Below, one piece after another: positions 1 to 10,300 of a stretch of 64,000 bases of DNA. Origin of the DNA: Rhizocola hellebori (GTDB taxonomy: Bacteria > Actinomycetota > Actinomycetes > Mycobacteriales > Micromonosporaceae); assembly GCF_016862955.1 (NCBI RefSeq), contig NZ_BONY01000002.1:62001-126000 (forward strand), given 5' to 3'. Numbering within the stretch: the first letter of the stretch is position 1; each line of letters opens with the position of its first letter. Made by a program: the position numbers and the translations under genes. The notes below the pieces were generated by a model. That model did no database searches, was not told the DNA's origin, and saw nothing but the letters and a program-made list of their open reading frames with translations.

Positions 1-395
1 TGGATGAACGACCACTCGCCGTCGACACTGCGGTGCAGCTCCGCTTCGGGCAGCTCCCGGGCCCGCGCCACGGTGCCCTCCCACAGGCGCTCCAGGATGC
101 TCCACGCTTCCCGGAACCCGTCGCTGTCGTCGGGGCGCATCTTGGCCCGCTCGGGCATGCGGCGGTTCAGCTCGGCCTCGACCAGCGGCGCGATGTCGAC
201 ACCGTTCATCACCACGTTTTGCAGCTCGCCACGGATGTCCACGTCAACCATCTCGACGCCGCGCATGCGGATGCCGGTGAAGTCGCTGCTGCGGAACTGC
301 GCACCACTGAAATCGACACGCCGCATGGTGGTGTCTCGCAGGCTCACCCGCTCGAAGCGGGATCCGGTGAGGTCCTGATCGCGAAACTCGGTCAT
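1..395 (-). CDS. DinB-family protein with N-terminal pentapeptide-like repeats (partial)
   Basis: An open frame runs from an ATG at 395 on the minus strand off the left edge, so the C-terminus is missing. The first ~45 residues have the alternating pattern of pentapeptide repeats (for example SRFERVSLRD, VDFSGAQFRS). They are followed by a segment ending in DGEWSFI, typical of the start of an actinobacterial DinB/mycothiol-dependent-type four-helix domain. The family has metal-binding histidines further on, outside the window. It is divergent from the AfsR-like gene with a 126-bp gap. The exact function is unknown; assignment to the DinB superfamily is fairly secure from the overall sequence style. 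Confidence 0.7.
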   Translation of the reverse strand, partial: MTEFRDQDLTGSRFERVSLRDTTMRRVDFSGAQFRSSDFTGIRMRGVEMVDVDIRGELQNVVMNGVDIAPLVEAELNRRMPERAKMRPDDSDGFREAWSILERLWEGTVARARELPEAELHRSVDGEWSFI

Positions 396-521
396 GGGAC
401 ACCACCCTAGAGCTTATTCCGGACAATGTGCGCCCGCTTCTGCGGTCACCGGCCGGGTCCCCGCCCTCGGCCCGGCCCGTCGTAGGCTGCAGACGGGACG
501 CCGCTGGCAACGGGGACGGCA

Positions 522-3500
522 ATGGTACGCATCAGCATTCTGGGACAGCTCGAAGTGACGGTCGACGGCGAAGCCGCCGAGGTCACCGCTCCGATGCTGC
601 GCCGTCTGCTGGCGTTGCTGGCCACCCAGCCCGGGGTGCCGATCGAGGCCGAGACCGTGGCCGACCGGCTCTGGCAGGGACAGCCGCCGCAGAACAGCCG
701 CAAAACCGTTGCCGTGTACGTGCACCGGCTGCGCCGCATCCTCGGCGCCGACGAGCTGATCACCTTCGGGCCCAGCGGTTACGCCCTCGACGTCCGGCTG
801 GTGCAGCTCGACGCGACCGACTTCGAACGGCTGGCGCAGCAGGCGTCATCGGCGCCCGAGACGCAGGCGCGCGAACTTATCGGCACCGCGTTGGCGCTGT
901 GGCACGGGCAGCCGCTGGAGGGGTTTCACGACGTGGCCGCCGTCGCCCAGACCGCGCAGCGACTCGGGGAGATCCGGGCCGGCCTGATCGAGCAGCGCTT
1001 CGAGCTCGAGCTCGGCCTCGGCGAACAAGCCGGCCTGGCCGGCGCCATCAAAGAGGCCATCGCCGAGTTCCCTTATCGGGAAAAGCTTTACGGCCAGCTG
1101 ATGCTGACGCTGTATAGGCACGGCCGGCGCGCCGAGGCGCTGGACACCTATCGCCAGATGTACAAGCTTCTGACCGGCGATCTCGGCGTGGAGCCGGTAC
1201 CAGAGCTGCAAAATCTGCATCAGCAGATCCTCAACAGCGATCAATCCCTGGCGGTGCCTCCCCATCGCCCGCAGACGCCTTCGGTTCGGCCGGCCCAGCT
1301 GCCCGCCGGAATAGTCGACTTCACCGGCCGCGCCGGCCATCTGGCCGAGCTGGAGTCCTGGGCCACCGGCCCGGCCAGCACCGCGCCGCTGCTGCTGACC
1401 GGCGGCGCGGGGCTGGGCAAGACCGCGCTGGCCGTCCACTGGGGCCACCGCTACGCCGCGGCGACCGGCGCCGGGCACCTCTACGTCAACCTGCGCGGCT
1501 ATTCCGCCGATCCACCGCTGCGGCCCATCGACGCGATCAGCTATTTCCTGCGCGCCTTGGGGACCGAGCCGGAGCAGATCCCGGTCGACCCGGCCGAAGC
1601 CGGTGCGCTGCTGCGGTCGCGGGCCGCCGACCAGCACCTGCTGATGGTGCTCGACAACGCCGCGAACGCCGAGCAGATCCAGCATCTGCTGCCCGGCGGC
1701 GCGCAGAACCGGGTCATCGTCACCAGCCGCGAGCGGCTCAGCGGCCTGATCGCCCGGCACAGCGCCCATCGCATCAGCCTGGAACGGTTCACCGAGGCCG
1801 AGGCGGTCGACCTGCTCGGCCGCATGATCGGCGCCGCGAAGGTGAGCCAGCAGGCCGACTCCGCCAGGGAGCTGGCCACGCTCTGTGGCTACCTGCCGCT
1901 GGCGTTGCGGGTGGCCGCGGCGAACCTGGCCGACGGCAGATACACCGGCATCGAAACCCTTGTCGCCGACATCAACGACACCGCGTGGCCGACACCCTTC
2001 GATCTCGACGACGATCCCGAGGCGGGGCCAAGAGCCGCGTTCGGTCACTCCTATGGCCGGCTGGCCCCGCCCAAGCAGCGTCTGTTCCGTTTGCTGAGCG
2101 CCATCCCCGGACCCGACTTCGCCGCAGCCGCCGTAGAGTCCTTCGCCGGCAACGACTTCGCCGACGCGGGCAGCACCCTGCGCGGGCTCGCCAACGCCCA
2201 TCTGATCGAGCAGAATGCCCCGAACAGGTTCAGCCTGCACGATCTGGTTCACCGCTATGCCCGCAGCGTGGCGGAGGAGTCCGATCCTCCGGCGGTGCGC
2301 GATCAGGCCCGTCAGCGCCTCTACCGCTACTACCTGCGCTCCTGCGACGCGGCGGCCCGGGTGGCCTACCCGCACGTGCTCCGTCTGCATTGGACAGACG
2401 ACGAGCCTGGGCCGGGCGAGGCTTTCGCCGGGCACGCCGAGGCGATGACGTGGCTCGATACCGAACGTCCCAACCTCATTGCCGCCATCGACGCCGCTTT
2501 CGGCGACGGCGACGCCGCGACTGCCAGCAACCTCGCCGACATGATGCGTGGCTACTTCTCCACCCGCCGCCTCAGATCCGATTGGCTCGCCGTGTCAGAC
2601 CTCGCGCTGCGGGCCGCGGAGCAGACCGGCGACGTCCGCGCCCAGATCGCCGCCCGGCTGAGCACCTCGATGGTTCGTTGGGGCCTGGGCGAGTACAGCG
2701 AAGCGGCCTCCATCCTGCTGATCAACGTCGAGCTCGCCCGGCAGGCCGGCTGGATCGACGCGGCCGTCTCCAGTCTGGGCAACCTCGGCGGCATCTACGG
2801 CGAATGGGGCAAGCTGCAGGAAGCCGCCGACTGCCTGGAGCAGGCCCTGCACCTGCAGCCGGCCGACGGCCCGGCGACCACGAAAGCCAGCATCCTGACC
2901 AATCTCGGCGCCATGAGCGCCGACCTGGGAAGGCTCGACGCCTCGGTGGAATACGCTCTGGCCGCGTTGCGGCTGTTCGAGGAGATAGGAGTGGAGCTCG
3001 GCGCGGCGCGCGCCCGGGCCAACCTCGGCGAGACCACCCGTACCAAGGGCGACCTGCACGCCGCGAAGCTCTACCTGGATTCGGCCAGGTCCAAACTGGA
3101 GGGCATGGGCGACCCGCATGCGGAAGCCTCTGTGCTGGTCAGTTTGGCTATGCTGTACCACGAGCAGGGCGACCTTTCCGCAGCCCGCGACACCGCCGCA
3201 CAGGCCAAAGACCTTGCCGAGCAAGCGGATGCGCCCATCAAGATCGCCAACGCCCTGACCGCCCTGGCGCTGATCGACCACGACCCTTTCCGCCACCAGG
3301 AGGCCATCGCCATCCTGTGCGAGTGCAAGGCCGCCCGCCACGAAGCCGAGGCGCGCCTTCACCTCGCCACCACCTTGCTGGCCCGCGGCGAGCTGGCCGA
3401 AGCCCAAGCGGTATGCGAGGACGCCCTCTGCACCAGCCGCCACGGCGGCTACCGTCACGTCGAAGCCGCCGCCATGGCCCTGCTAAGCCAAATCCATCAC

Positions 3501-3611
3501 CAATCCGGCCACGCCGACCTGGCCCGCACCACCGCCACCCAGGCCCTCACCGCCCTGGCCGAAGTCGGCTGCACCCGCGACACCGATCGGCTCCAGAAAA
3601 TCCTTTGGTAG
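522..3611 (+). CDS. AfsR/SARP-type transcriptional regulator: BTAD + NB-ARC + TPR
   Basis: This 1,029-aa protein is predicted to be a cytoplasmic STAND-type transcription activator. Residues ~1-90 form an OmpR-like winged helix (starts MVRISILGQLEVTVDG) and ~95-245 the bacterial transcriptional activation domain. An NB-ARC ATPase follows with a Walker A GGAGLGKT at ~294-301, a kinase-2 strand LLMVLDNA and a GLPL-like motif YLPLALRVAA. From ~residue 600 to the end are TPR-like helical repeats. Length and order match AfsR-like SARPs, which activate nearby secondary-metabolite or developmental genes. No SARP direct repeats were recognised nearby and the target is unknown. The neighbouring RHS toxin gene is convergent, so no operon is implied. 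Confidence 0.9.
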   Translation: MVRISILGQLEVTVDGEAAEVTAPMLRRLLALLATQPGVPIEAETVADRLWQGQPPQNSRKTVAVYVHRLRRILGADELITFGPSGYALDVRLVQLDATDFERLAQQASSAPETQARELIGTALALWHGQPLEGFHDVAAVAQTAQRLGEIRAGLIEQRFELELGLGEQAGLAGAIKEAIAEFPYREKLYGQLMLTLYRHGRRAEALDTYRQMYKLLTGDLGVEPVPELQNLHQQILNSDQSLAVPPHRPQTPSVRPAQLPAGIVDFTGRAGHLAELESWATGPASTAPLLLTGGAGLGKTALAVHWGHRYAAATGAGHLYVNLRGYSADPPLRPIDAISYFLRALGTEPEQIPVDPAEAGALLRSRAADQHLLMVLDNAANAEQIQHLLPGGAQNRVIVTSRERLSGLIARHSAHRISLERFTEAEAVDLLGRMIGAAKVSQQADSARELATLCGYLPLALRVAAANLADGRYTGIETLVADINDTAWPTPFDLDDDPEAGPRAAFGHSYGRLAPPKQRLFRLLSAIPGPDFAAAAVESFAGNDFADAGSTLRGLANAHLIEQNAPNRFSLHDLVHRYARSVAEESDPPAVRDQARQRLYRYYLRSCDAAARVAYPHVLRLHWTDDEPGPGEAFAGHAEAMTWLDTERPNLIAAIDAAFGDGDAATASNLADMMRGYFSTRRLRSDWLAVSDLALRAAEQTGDVRAQIAARLSTSMVRWGLGEYSEAASILLINVELARQAGWIDAAVSSLGNLGGIYGEWGKLQEAADCLEQALHLQPADGPATTKASILTNLGAMSADLGRLDASVEYALAALRLFEEIGVELGAARARANLGETTRTKGDLHAAKLYLDSARSKLEGMGDPHAEASVLVSLAMLYHEQGDLSAARDTAAQAKDLAEQADAPIKIANALTALALIDHDPFRHQEAIAILCECKAARHEAEARLHLATTLLARGELAEAQAVCEDALCTSRHGGYRHVEAAAMALLSQIHHQSGHADLARTTATQALTALAEVGCTRDTDRLQKILW

Positions 3612-3646
3612 GCCCGGCCATCTCATCACGGCCAGGCCCGCGCGGG
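3611..3646 (+). terminator. Possible terminator hairpin after the AfsR-like gene
   Basis: Immediately after the TAG stop, GGCCCGGCC (3611-3619) faces GGCCAGGCC (3630-3638) across a 10-nt loop, with one internal mismatch. A short GC palindrome CCCGCGCGGG follows at 3637-3646. There is no T-tract, as is common for actinomycete terminators. It lies between convergent genes. The stem is imperfect, so this is tentative. Confidence 0.35.
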
Positions 3647-3668
3647 TGCTACCGCCTACCCTTGCACG

Positions 3669-3917
3669 TTAACTGTCGGCTACTCGGACGACCGCGCTTG
3701 GCACGCCTTCCTCCTTCAGCAACTGGCTCAGCAAGCTGGTTTCCGCATGGGTTCCCAAAAATCCATCTCGTCTCAGACTGTTGGCGGATTCCAAGGCATC
3801 CTTCACGCTGCCATTAAAGACCTGCCGAAATGCCTTCAGAATTCCGCCGCCAGTCGAGTTGTTGCTTGCGAGTCGCAGACAATAGGTACCGTTCTGGTTC
3901 AACAGATGCTCCCGCAA
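3669..3917 (-). CDS. Possible small protein with ribosomal L7/L12 C-terminal-like fold; may be frameshifted
   Basis: The minus-strand frame ending at 3669 encodes at least 82 residues from a TTG at 3917, and the frame stays open to about 3987 without a good start. The segment GGGILKAFRQVFNGSVKDAL and the following GTHAETSLLSQLLKEEGV resemble the C-terminal domain of ribosomal L7/L12, which appears in many small actinobacterial proteins. An ATG at 3990, 18 nt after the immunity gene, opens a different frame (3814-3990, MKEQAVKHL...). Joining the two would need a 1-nt shift, so this may be a decayed or mis-sequenced second gene after the toxin-immunity pair. Composition is AT-richer than the surroundings. 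Identity and even coding status are uncertain. Confidence 0.35.
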   Translation of the reverse strand: MREHLLNQNGTYCLRLASNNSTGGGILKAFRQVFNGSVKDALESANSLRRDGFLGTHAETSLLSQLLKEEGVPSAVVRVADS

Positions 3918-4008
3918 GTCGGCCGGAGCAGGACCCCAATCGCCATCGTCCGAGACGAGTCCACAGGTGCTTGACAGCCTGTTCTTTCATACCCGCCGCC
4001 GAGCCCCC

Positions 4009-4317
4009 TCACAATGGAAAGTCGTTGTTCCAAGGCGCGTCGAGCAAGTCGGGATCCACACCTGCTTCCCGGACAACCTCATCAATGTCACCTATTTCGG
4101 CGACGATCCTCAGAAATGGCGTCCGAAAATCCGCCTCATAGAAACACACGTCGTCGTCAACTAGCCGCTTAGGTACCTCGATAGCCGCAACGCGGAACCG
4201 CCCGTCTGGGGTCGGCAGTACCCAGACCCACGAGTAGCAGTCCGGATCGCCACTCTTGCGCTTGGCAGATATCAAACCCTTTGACATCACAAGACGATTC
4301 TTAGCCTGCGTTCTCAC
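4009..4317 (-). CDS. Putative immunity protein for the adjacent RHS toxin
   Basis: A 102-aa acidic protein starts at GTG 4317, which overlaps the toxin TGA as GTGA, so translation is probably coupled. An ATG lies ten codons downstream. It has no signal peptide and contains a hydrophobic-aromatic stretch (CYSWVWVLPTPDGRF) and an acidic C-terminal half (IDEVVREAGVDPDLLDAP). Polymorphic toxin genes are routinely followed by a small cognate immunity gene, and this is the only small ORF in that position. The family was not recognised. GC content is visibly lower than in the RHS core, as expected for a swapped toxin-tip/immunity cassette. The immunity role is inferred from position and size. Confidence 0.7.
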   Translation of the reverse strand: MRTQAKNRLVMSKGLISAKRKSGDPDCYSWVWVLPTPDGRFRVAAIEVPKRLVDDDVCFYEADFRTPFLRIVAEIGDIDEVVREAGVDPDLLDAPWNNDFPL

Positions 4318-7300
4318 CGACCACCCCAGAAGATTCGAACGATTGGACCCTCGAATGTATGGATCTGAAGATGCGGGAAGTCGCCGTCGGTGTTGCCGGG
4401 CCCGTGTCCCAGTACACGACCATCATCTCCAAGCTGATCATCCCAGTGGTACGTGCCTGCCTTCGATCCAAAATACTGCCTTGTGCCTGGACCATCGAAT
4501 CCTGCGGCATTCCGGTAGCCCGCAGCCTGATACTGACCGAGGAAGATCTCCTCAGCTTCCGACCGAGAGCCGACCATAGCGCTGGTCGCGCCATTCTTAA
4601 GGTCTCTTGCCGCCTGTCCAACCTTGGGGCTCGACCACGGAATATCGGGGCTGCCGCCACCACACCGGCAGCTCTCCGGATGGCCCGGAACCTTGCCACC
4701 GCAGTTGTGGACCAGGACCGGGGTGTCGCCGGCGACGACGTAGTAGGTGTGGACGTTGGCGACGGTGAGGTCGCGCATTTCTTTGACGCCGTCGAAGTTT
4801 CGGACCGCGATGACGTAAAGGGTCTGGCCGTCGGGGCCGGTGAGGGTGGATTGGCCGGGCTTGAGGCCCGCGGCGATCACCCAGGAGCCGGTGGTCGCGT
4901 CCCACAGGGGGTGGTGCTGGGTGGTGTGCAGGACAGTGGTCGAGGTCGGGCCGCGGGTGGTGCCGGTGCCTTGGGCGGTGCGGCGGCCGAGGTCGGCGGC
5001 GGGTGAGCCTTCGGCTGGGGTGGAGCTGACGGTGATGTCGGTCAGGTCGAGGTCGATGTTCTTGTGCAGGGCGGTGACGGGTTGTTCGCTGGTGTGGCCG
5101 GTGAGTGGGTCGGTCGCGAGGACCTTGTCGCCGAGTTTGATGTCGGCGATGGCGACCGCCACGCCGCTGGCGAGCAGGACTTTGGTAGCCGGGTCGAAGC
5201 TGTGCAGGTTTCTGGCTTCCTGCGCGACTGCCATGCCCACGTCGCGGACGGCGCAGGCAACGTTGCTGCCGACCTTGTTCTCGAATTTGATGGCGGTGTT
5301 TCGGACGGCCGACAGGGTGGCGTTGGCGGCTTTGCCGACCGCGGTGCTTGCCACCTTGGCCGCGGCGGCCTTGGCGGCGCTGGTGGCCGCGCTGCTGGCG
5401 GCCTTGCCACCGGCTGTTCGCAGGAGGGCTCGGACGCCGGCGCCGAGGCCTGCGCCCAGTCCTAAGGTGAGGACGCCGATGACGCCGCCGATGGCACCGT
5501 CGATGAGCGCGCCGCCCCAGAGTTCGGAGCCGGATTTGCCTTGCAGGGCACCGGTGGTGAGGCTGCCCACGAAGCCGCCGACGAAGCCTGCGGCGAAGGC
5601 GCAGCCGATCGAGCCCGCGCCGGCGGTGACGGCCATGCAGACCGCGCCGACGATGACACCGGCGACCGCGCCGGCGATGGCGCCCACGGTGCTGGCGTTG
5701 CGGCACCAGAAACTGGCCTGGCATTTGGCTTGCTTTTCCGCCTCGGCCTTCTCGATGCCTTTCATGGCGGTGTCTTGCAGGACTTCGCCGATCAGGAAGG
5801 CGGTGACGTGGTCGCGGTCGGTGCCGTCTTCGTAGCCCTCGTACTGGCCGCCGCGAAGGTCCATGATGCGGGCGTATTCCTCGCAGTCGCGGGCCTCGGC
5901 GGGCAGCTGGTCCTTCGGGATGACGACACCGTTGATCTCACAGGTGTCCTTGGTGACTTTGAGGACGGTGCAGTTCTCGAAGACCTTGGCACCGGTTGCG
6001 GTGGGGCACACCACCTCCTTGGGCGGGTCCAGCATGCACTTGGTGTGGTCGCCGATAACCCGGTCGCAGGTCTTCTTCACCGGATCGACTCGGATGTCTC
6101 CGCGCTTGGATCCGCAGCCCGGAGCGTATTCGCCGCCGTGGCAAGGTGGCTCGGGAGTGCCACCGCCGTCGGTGCCGCAGCCGTGGGCGTGCTCGGAGCC
6201 ACGGCAGACCGGGCCCTTCGGGGTCTGTGGCGCGCTGCCGCCGTCTTCGTTCATGCGCATGTGGCCACTGGGGTCCACATTGGTCAGTGGGTTGTTGGCG
6301 ACGTAGGAGTAGCGGTTGGGGTTGCCCGGGTCGGCGATGGAGTCGCGGGAGTCGAACTGGCCGGTGTCCGGGTTGTACCAGCGGGCGGCCATGTTGACCC
6401 GGCCGGTGCTGGTGTCGGTCCACTCCGATTGGAAACCCAGGCTTCCGATCAGGCTGGAGGTGCCGATGGGTTTGCCGAACGGTTCGTACTTGGCGTTGCG
6501 GGACAGGGTGGTGTCGGTGGCGCCGAACTGGGCCACGACATCGCTGTGCAGGTCGGTCCAGGTGTAAACCTTCGAGTTTCCGGAGGTGTCGGCCACACCC
6601 GCGAGGTCGCCGCCCGGGGCGCGGATGTATTGCGCTGTCGCATCGGCGGCCAGGTCGTTGCCGGTACCCGAAAAGGAATGCCCTGGACGGATGGAACGGC
6701 CGAGCGCGTCGTAGCTGTAGGACTGCGACCCTTGGCCGGTGATCTGGCCGAAGGCGTCGGCGGTGGTCGAGGTGGTGACGGTGCCGACCGTGGTGCCGCT
6801 CAGCGTTCCGCGCGGCGTGTAGGTGTAGCTGGTGCCGCCCGTGCTGCTGGTGAGCAAACGGTTGCGAGCGTCGTAGGTGAAATTGTTGGTGCCGGCGGTG
6901 ATCCGGTTTCCCGAGTTGTCGTAGGTGTAGGCGGTGCTGGCGACGCCGTCGCTCCACGAGGTGATCCGGTCGGCCAGGTCGTAGAGATAGGTGTTGGTGA
7001 CGTTGGGGCCGCCGAAGCCGGTGGTGGTCTTGGATATTTCGTTGCCGTTGAGATCCCAGTCGTAGCTGATCTTCCCGACTGTCGCGCCGCCGGTGGTCTT
7101 CAGCTCATCGGTCATGAGCCGGTGGGTACCGGTGTGGTAGCCAAGGACACGAACGTTGGCATTGCCGTGGGTGACCGATGTGACCTGGTTGAGGTTGTTG
7201 TAGCCGTAGTCGAGCTTCAGCGTGCCGTTGGTGATCGTCTTGAGCCGGCCGGCGGTGTCGTAGGCGAAGCCGGTGGTGCCCGCGGCGTCGGTGCGGGTGA

Positions 7301-10300
7301 GCAGCTGGCCCTCGGGTCCCCAGGTGGCGCTGGCGTTGCCGGAGGTGCCGTTGACCGACAGCGGCAGGCCGCGGTCGTCGTAGGTGATGGTGTTGGTGCC
7401 GCTGGCGCCGGAGAACTCGGTCATCCGCCCGGCGTCGTCGTAGCTGAAGGTGCGATCGGTGATGACCGAACCGGCCACGCCGTGCTGGGTCCGCAGATTG
7501 CCCATGGTGTCGTAGCCGTTGGTGACGGTCACATTGCCGGGGCTGAGCTGGGTACCGACGCGGCCGTTGAGGTCATAGCCGAAGGTGAACGTGCGATCGG
7601 CCAGGGCCGGGTGCGCCGCAGTCGAAGGCTCGATGTTCGACTCGGGCAGGCCCCAGACGTTGTACACAGTGTCGAAGCTGTTGTTGCGCCCATCGGTGAA
7701 CCGGGTCTGCCGCCCGGCCGGGTCGTACCAGTATTTGTCGGTGATGCCGGTGGCGGCGGTGACCGGCTGGGTCGCCTGTTGCAGCAGGCCCGTGGCGTCG
7801 TAGGTGTAGGTGCGCGTGGTGCCGCGCGCGTCGGTCGCGGTGACCACCCGCCCGGCCTTGTCGAAAGACTGCGACGTCGTTGTCACGACGGCGTTCGCCG
7901 CGGTGTAGCTGGTGGTCGCGGTGACCTGTCCAGCCAGGTTGAAGGTCGGTTTGAGGTAGGTGCCGTCGGCCTGGGTGGCTTTGGTCACCCGGCCGCGGGC
8001 GTCGTACTGGTAACCGGTCACGTTGTTCGCCGGGTCGGTGGCCGAGGCGACCTCGCCGGCTTTGGTGAACGTGGCGTGCGACTTGAAGTGCGACGGTGAG
8101 TCCACAAGCGACTGCCGCATCGGGTCACCGGCCACAATCGCTGCGGTGCAAGGGGTTTCGGCCACTCCGTAACCGAAGCTGGTGGTGTACGTGGCGGAGG
8201 TCTGCCGCACCAGCTGGGTGGTGGTGCACTTGCGGCCCAGGAAGTCGTAGGTGGAGGTGTTCTTCGCGCCGGTCGGATCGGTCACCGACAGCACATCACC
8301 GAGCAGGTCATAGGTATAGCTGACGGCCTTCAGGTTCGGTGGCGTGATTTTGGCCAGCCGTCCCATCTGGTCGTAGGTGTAGGAGGTGACGTTGCCCATC
8401 GGGTCGGTTTCGGAAGCCACCTGCCCGGTGCTGGTGAAGGTGCGCGAGGTGCGCGGGAGCAGAGGCGTGGACGATCCCGGCGGGGTGTAGGAGGGAAGCC
8501 GCTGGGCCAGGGCGCGGCCGGCGGAGTCGTATTCGGTGACGGTCACCTTTCCGGTGGGGTCACGGGTTTCCGTCGCCGAGCCGAACGTGTCGTAGCCGAT
8601 GGTGGAGATCGGCGGCAGGGTGGTGAGCACGCCGTTGGTCATGGTGGCCACCGAGGGCGCGGTGCTGACGACCTGCCGTCCGGCTTCGTCGTTTTCGTAC
8701 TGCCACACGTTGCCCAGCGGATCGGTCTGCGCGATCACCAGACCACGCTTGTCCAAGGCGAAGCGCGTGCGCTCCCCCAGCACCCCGGCCGGGCTGAGCG
8801 TTCCGGCCTTGACCGTGGCCACTTCAGCGTCGGTCAGGGCGCGGGGATAGACCTGGACGTCGCGGATCAGGCCACGCAGGTTGGCCTCCCCGTCGCCGTC
8901 CAGGTGGCCGGCCGCCATGAAGGCGGTGGTGGAAAACGTCCCGGAGCCAACCTGGATGCGCGGAGTCCCGGCGATGTTGGGCTGGCCGTTGGCCGGGTAG
9001 TTCGGGTAGATGTACAAGCCGAGCGGGGCCACGGTGGACTTTGCGATGATGTCCACGGTGCCGTCGCCGTTGTAGTCGCCCGCGGTGAACAGATAGTTGG
9101 TCCAGCCGTTGCCGATCTGGACACCGGTCGCGAACGTGCCGTCGCCCGCGCCCTTTTCCCAGTAAAGAATCCCGGCCGGGGTGCGCACGACCAGGTCGCA
9201 GCGGCCGTCACCGTCCATGTCGCCCATCGCGTAGGTGTTGCCACCCACGTTGGTGCGCACGGTGATGGCCGAGGAGAGCTGGCTGGTGCCGGTGCCGCCG
9301 GTCTGGTGGTGGTAGACCAGGTTCCCGCCGGAGGTGGCCACGGCGACGACGTCGTCGCGGCCATCGCCGTCGACATCACCCGCGGCGATCTGGCTGTAGG
9401 GGCACGGGTTGAGAATGTTGGTCGCCGTCGAGCTGAACGTGTTGGCGTCGCCCTGCCCGGTATTGAGCTGCAGCAGCAACCCGGAACTCTCGCAGCGCAA
9501 CAGGTCGTCCAGGCCGTCGCCGTTGAGGTCGCCCAGCGCGGTGGGCACGCCGGTGAAACCCGAGCCGAGGTCGACGGTGGCGCCCGGTATGGAGTTGGTG
9601 GCCGTGTCGCCGCCACTGTTGCGGTAGTAACGCGCCGCGCCTGCGGTGTCGCGGATCAGCAGATCGGGCCGGCCGTTGAGGTCCGCGCCGGATTTCGCCG
9701 CCCCGATCACGAATTTGCCGCTGGCGCCCCAGGGAAGAGCGACGCGTTTCTGGGTACCCGCCAAAACGCCATTGACGTAGATCTTCATGGTTTTGGCCCG
9801 TGCGTCGTAGACGCCGGCCAGATGCGTCCAGGCGCCCACGCTGACCGCCGTGGAGGAGGCCACGGTCTCGTAGCCGGCGCCGCGCGAGTCGTCGCGCGGC
9901 ATGGTGAAGTTCCACCTCCCGGTGGCCCGGTTGTAGTAGAGCGTGAAGCCGCTGACCGCGGTGCCGTCCTGGCTGGCGATGGTGACCGGGATGGCGGTGC
10001 TGTTGACCTGGGTCCACGCCGAGACGGTGAAGCTCGAGCGGGTGTCCACCGCGGAGGTGGCCGAGGTCAGGTATCCGGTGCCGTCGAAGGACGCGTCTGT
10101 TCCGCTCAGCGTGACATTGCCGACCGCGCTGAGGGTGTTGCCGCCCAGGGCATCGGGAGCCAGCGCGCCGGCGTTGAGCCAGCGGGCGTTGCCCGCGTTG
10201 TGCGGGTTCGCTCCCTGCGGTCCATTGTAGACAGTGTGGCTGAGCACGTTGCTCTGCGGATCGTAGGTCCAGCGGTTGAGGTCGAGGGTGACCCCGCCGG

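Noticed and set aside
846-2435. 529-codon minus-strand ORF opposite the AfsR-like gene
   Set aside because: Antisense shadow; the plus strand carries a complete BTAD/NB-ARC/TPR protein.
5541-8099. 852-codon plus-strand ORF opposite the RHS gene
   Set aside because: It is an antisense shadow of GC-rich YD repeats: valine/glycine/alanine-rich filler without domain motifs, while the minus strand has clear RHS coding.
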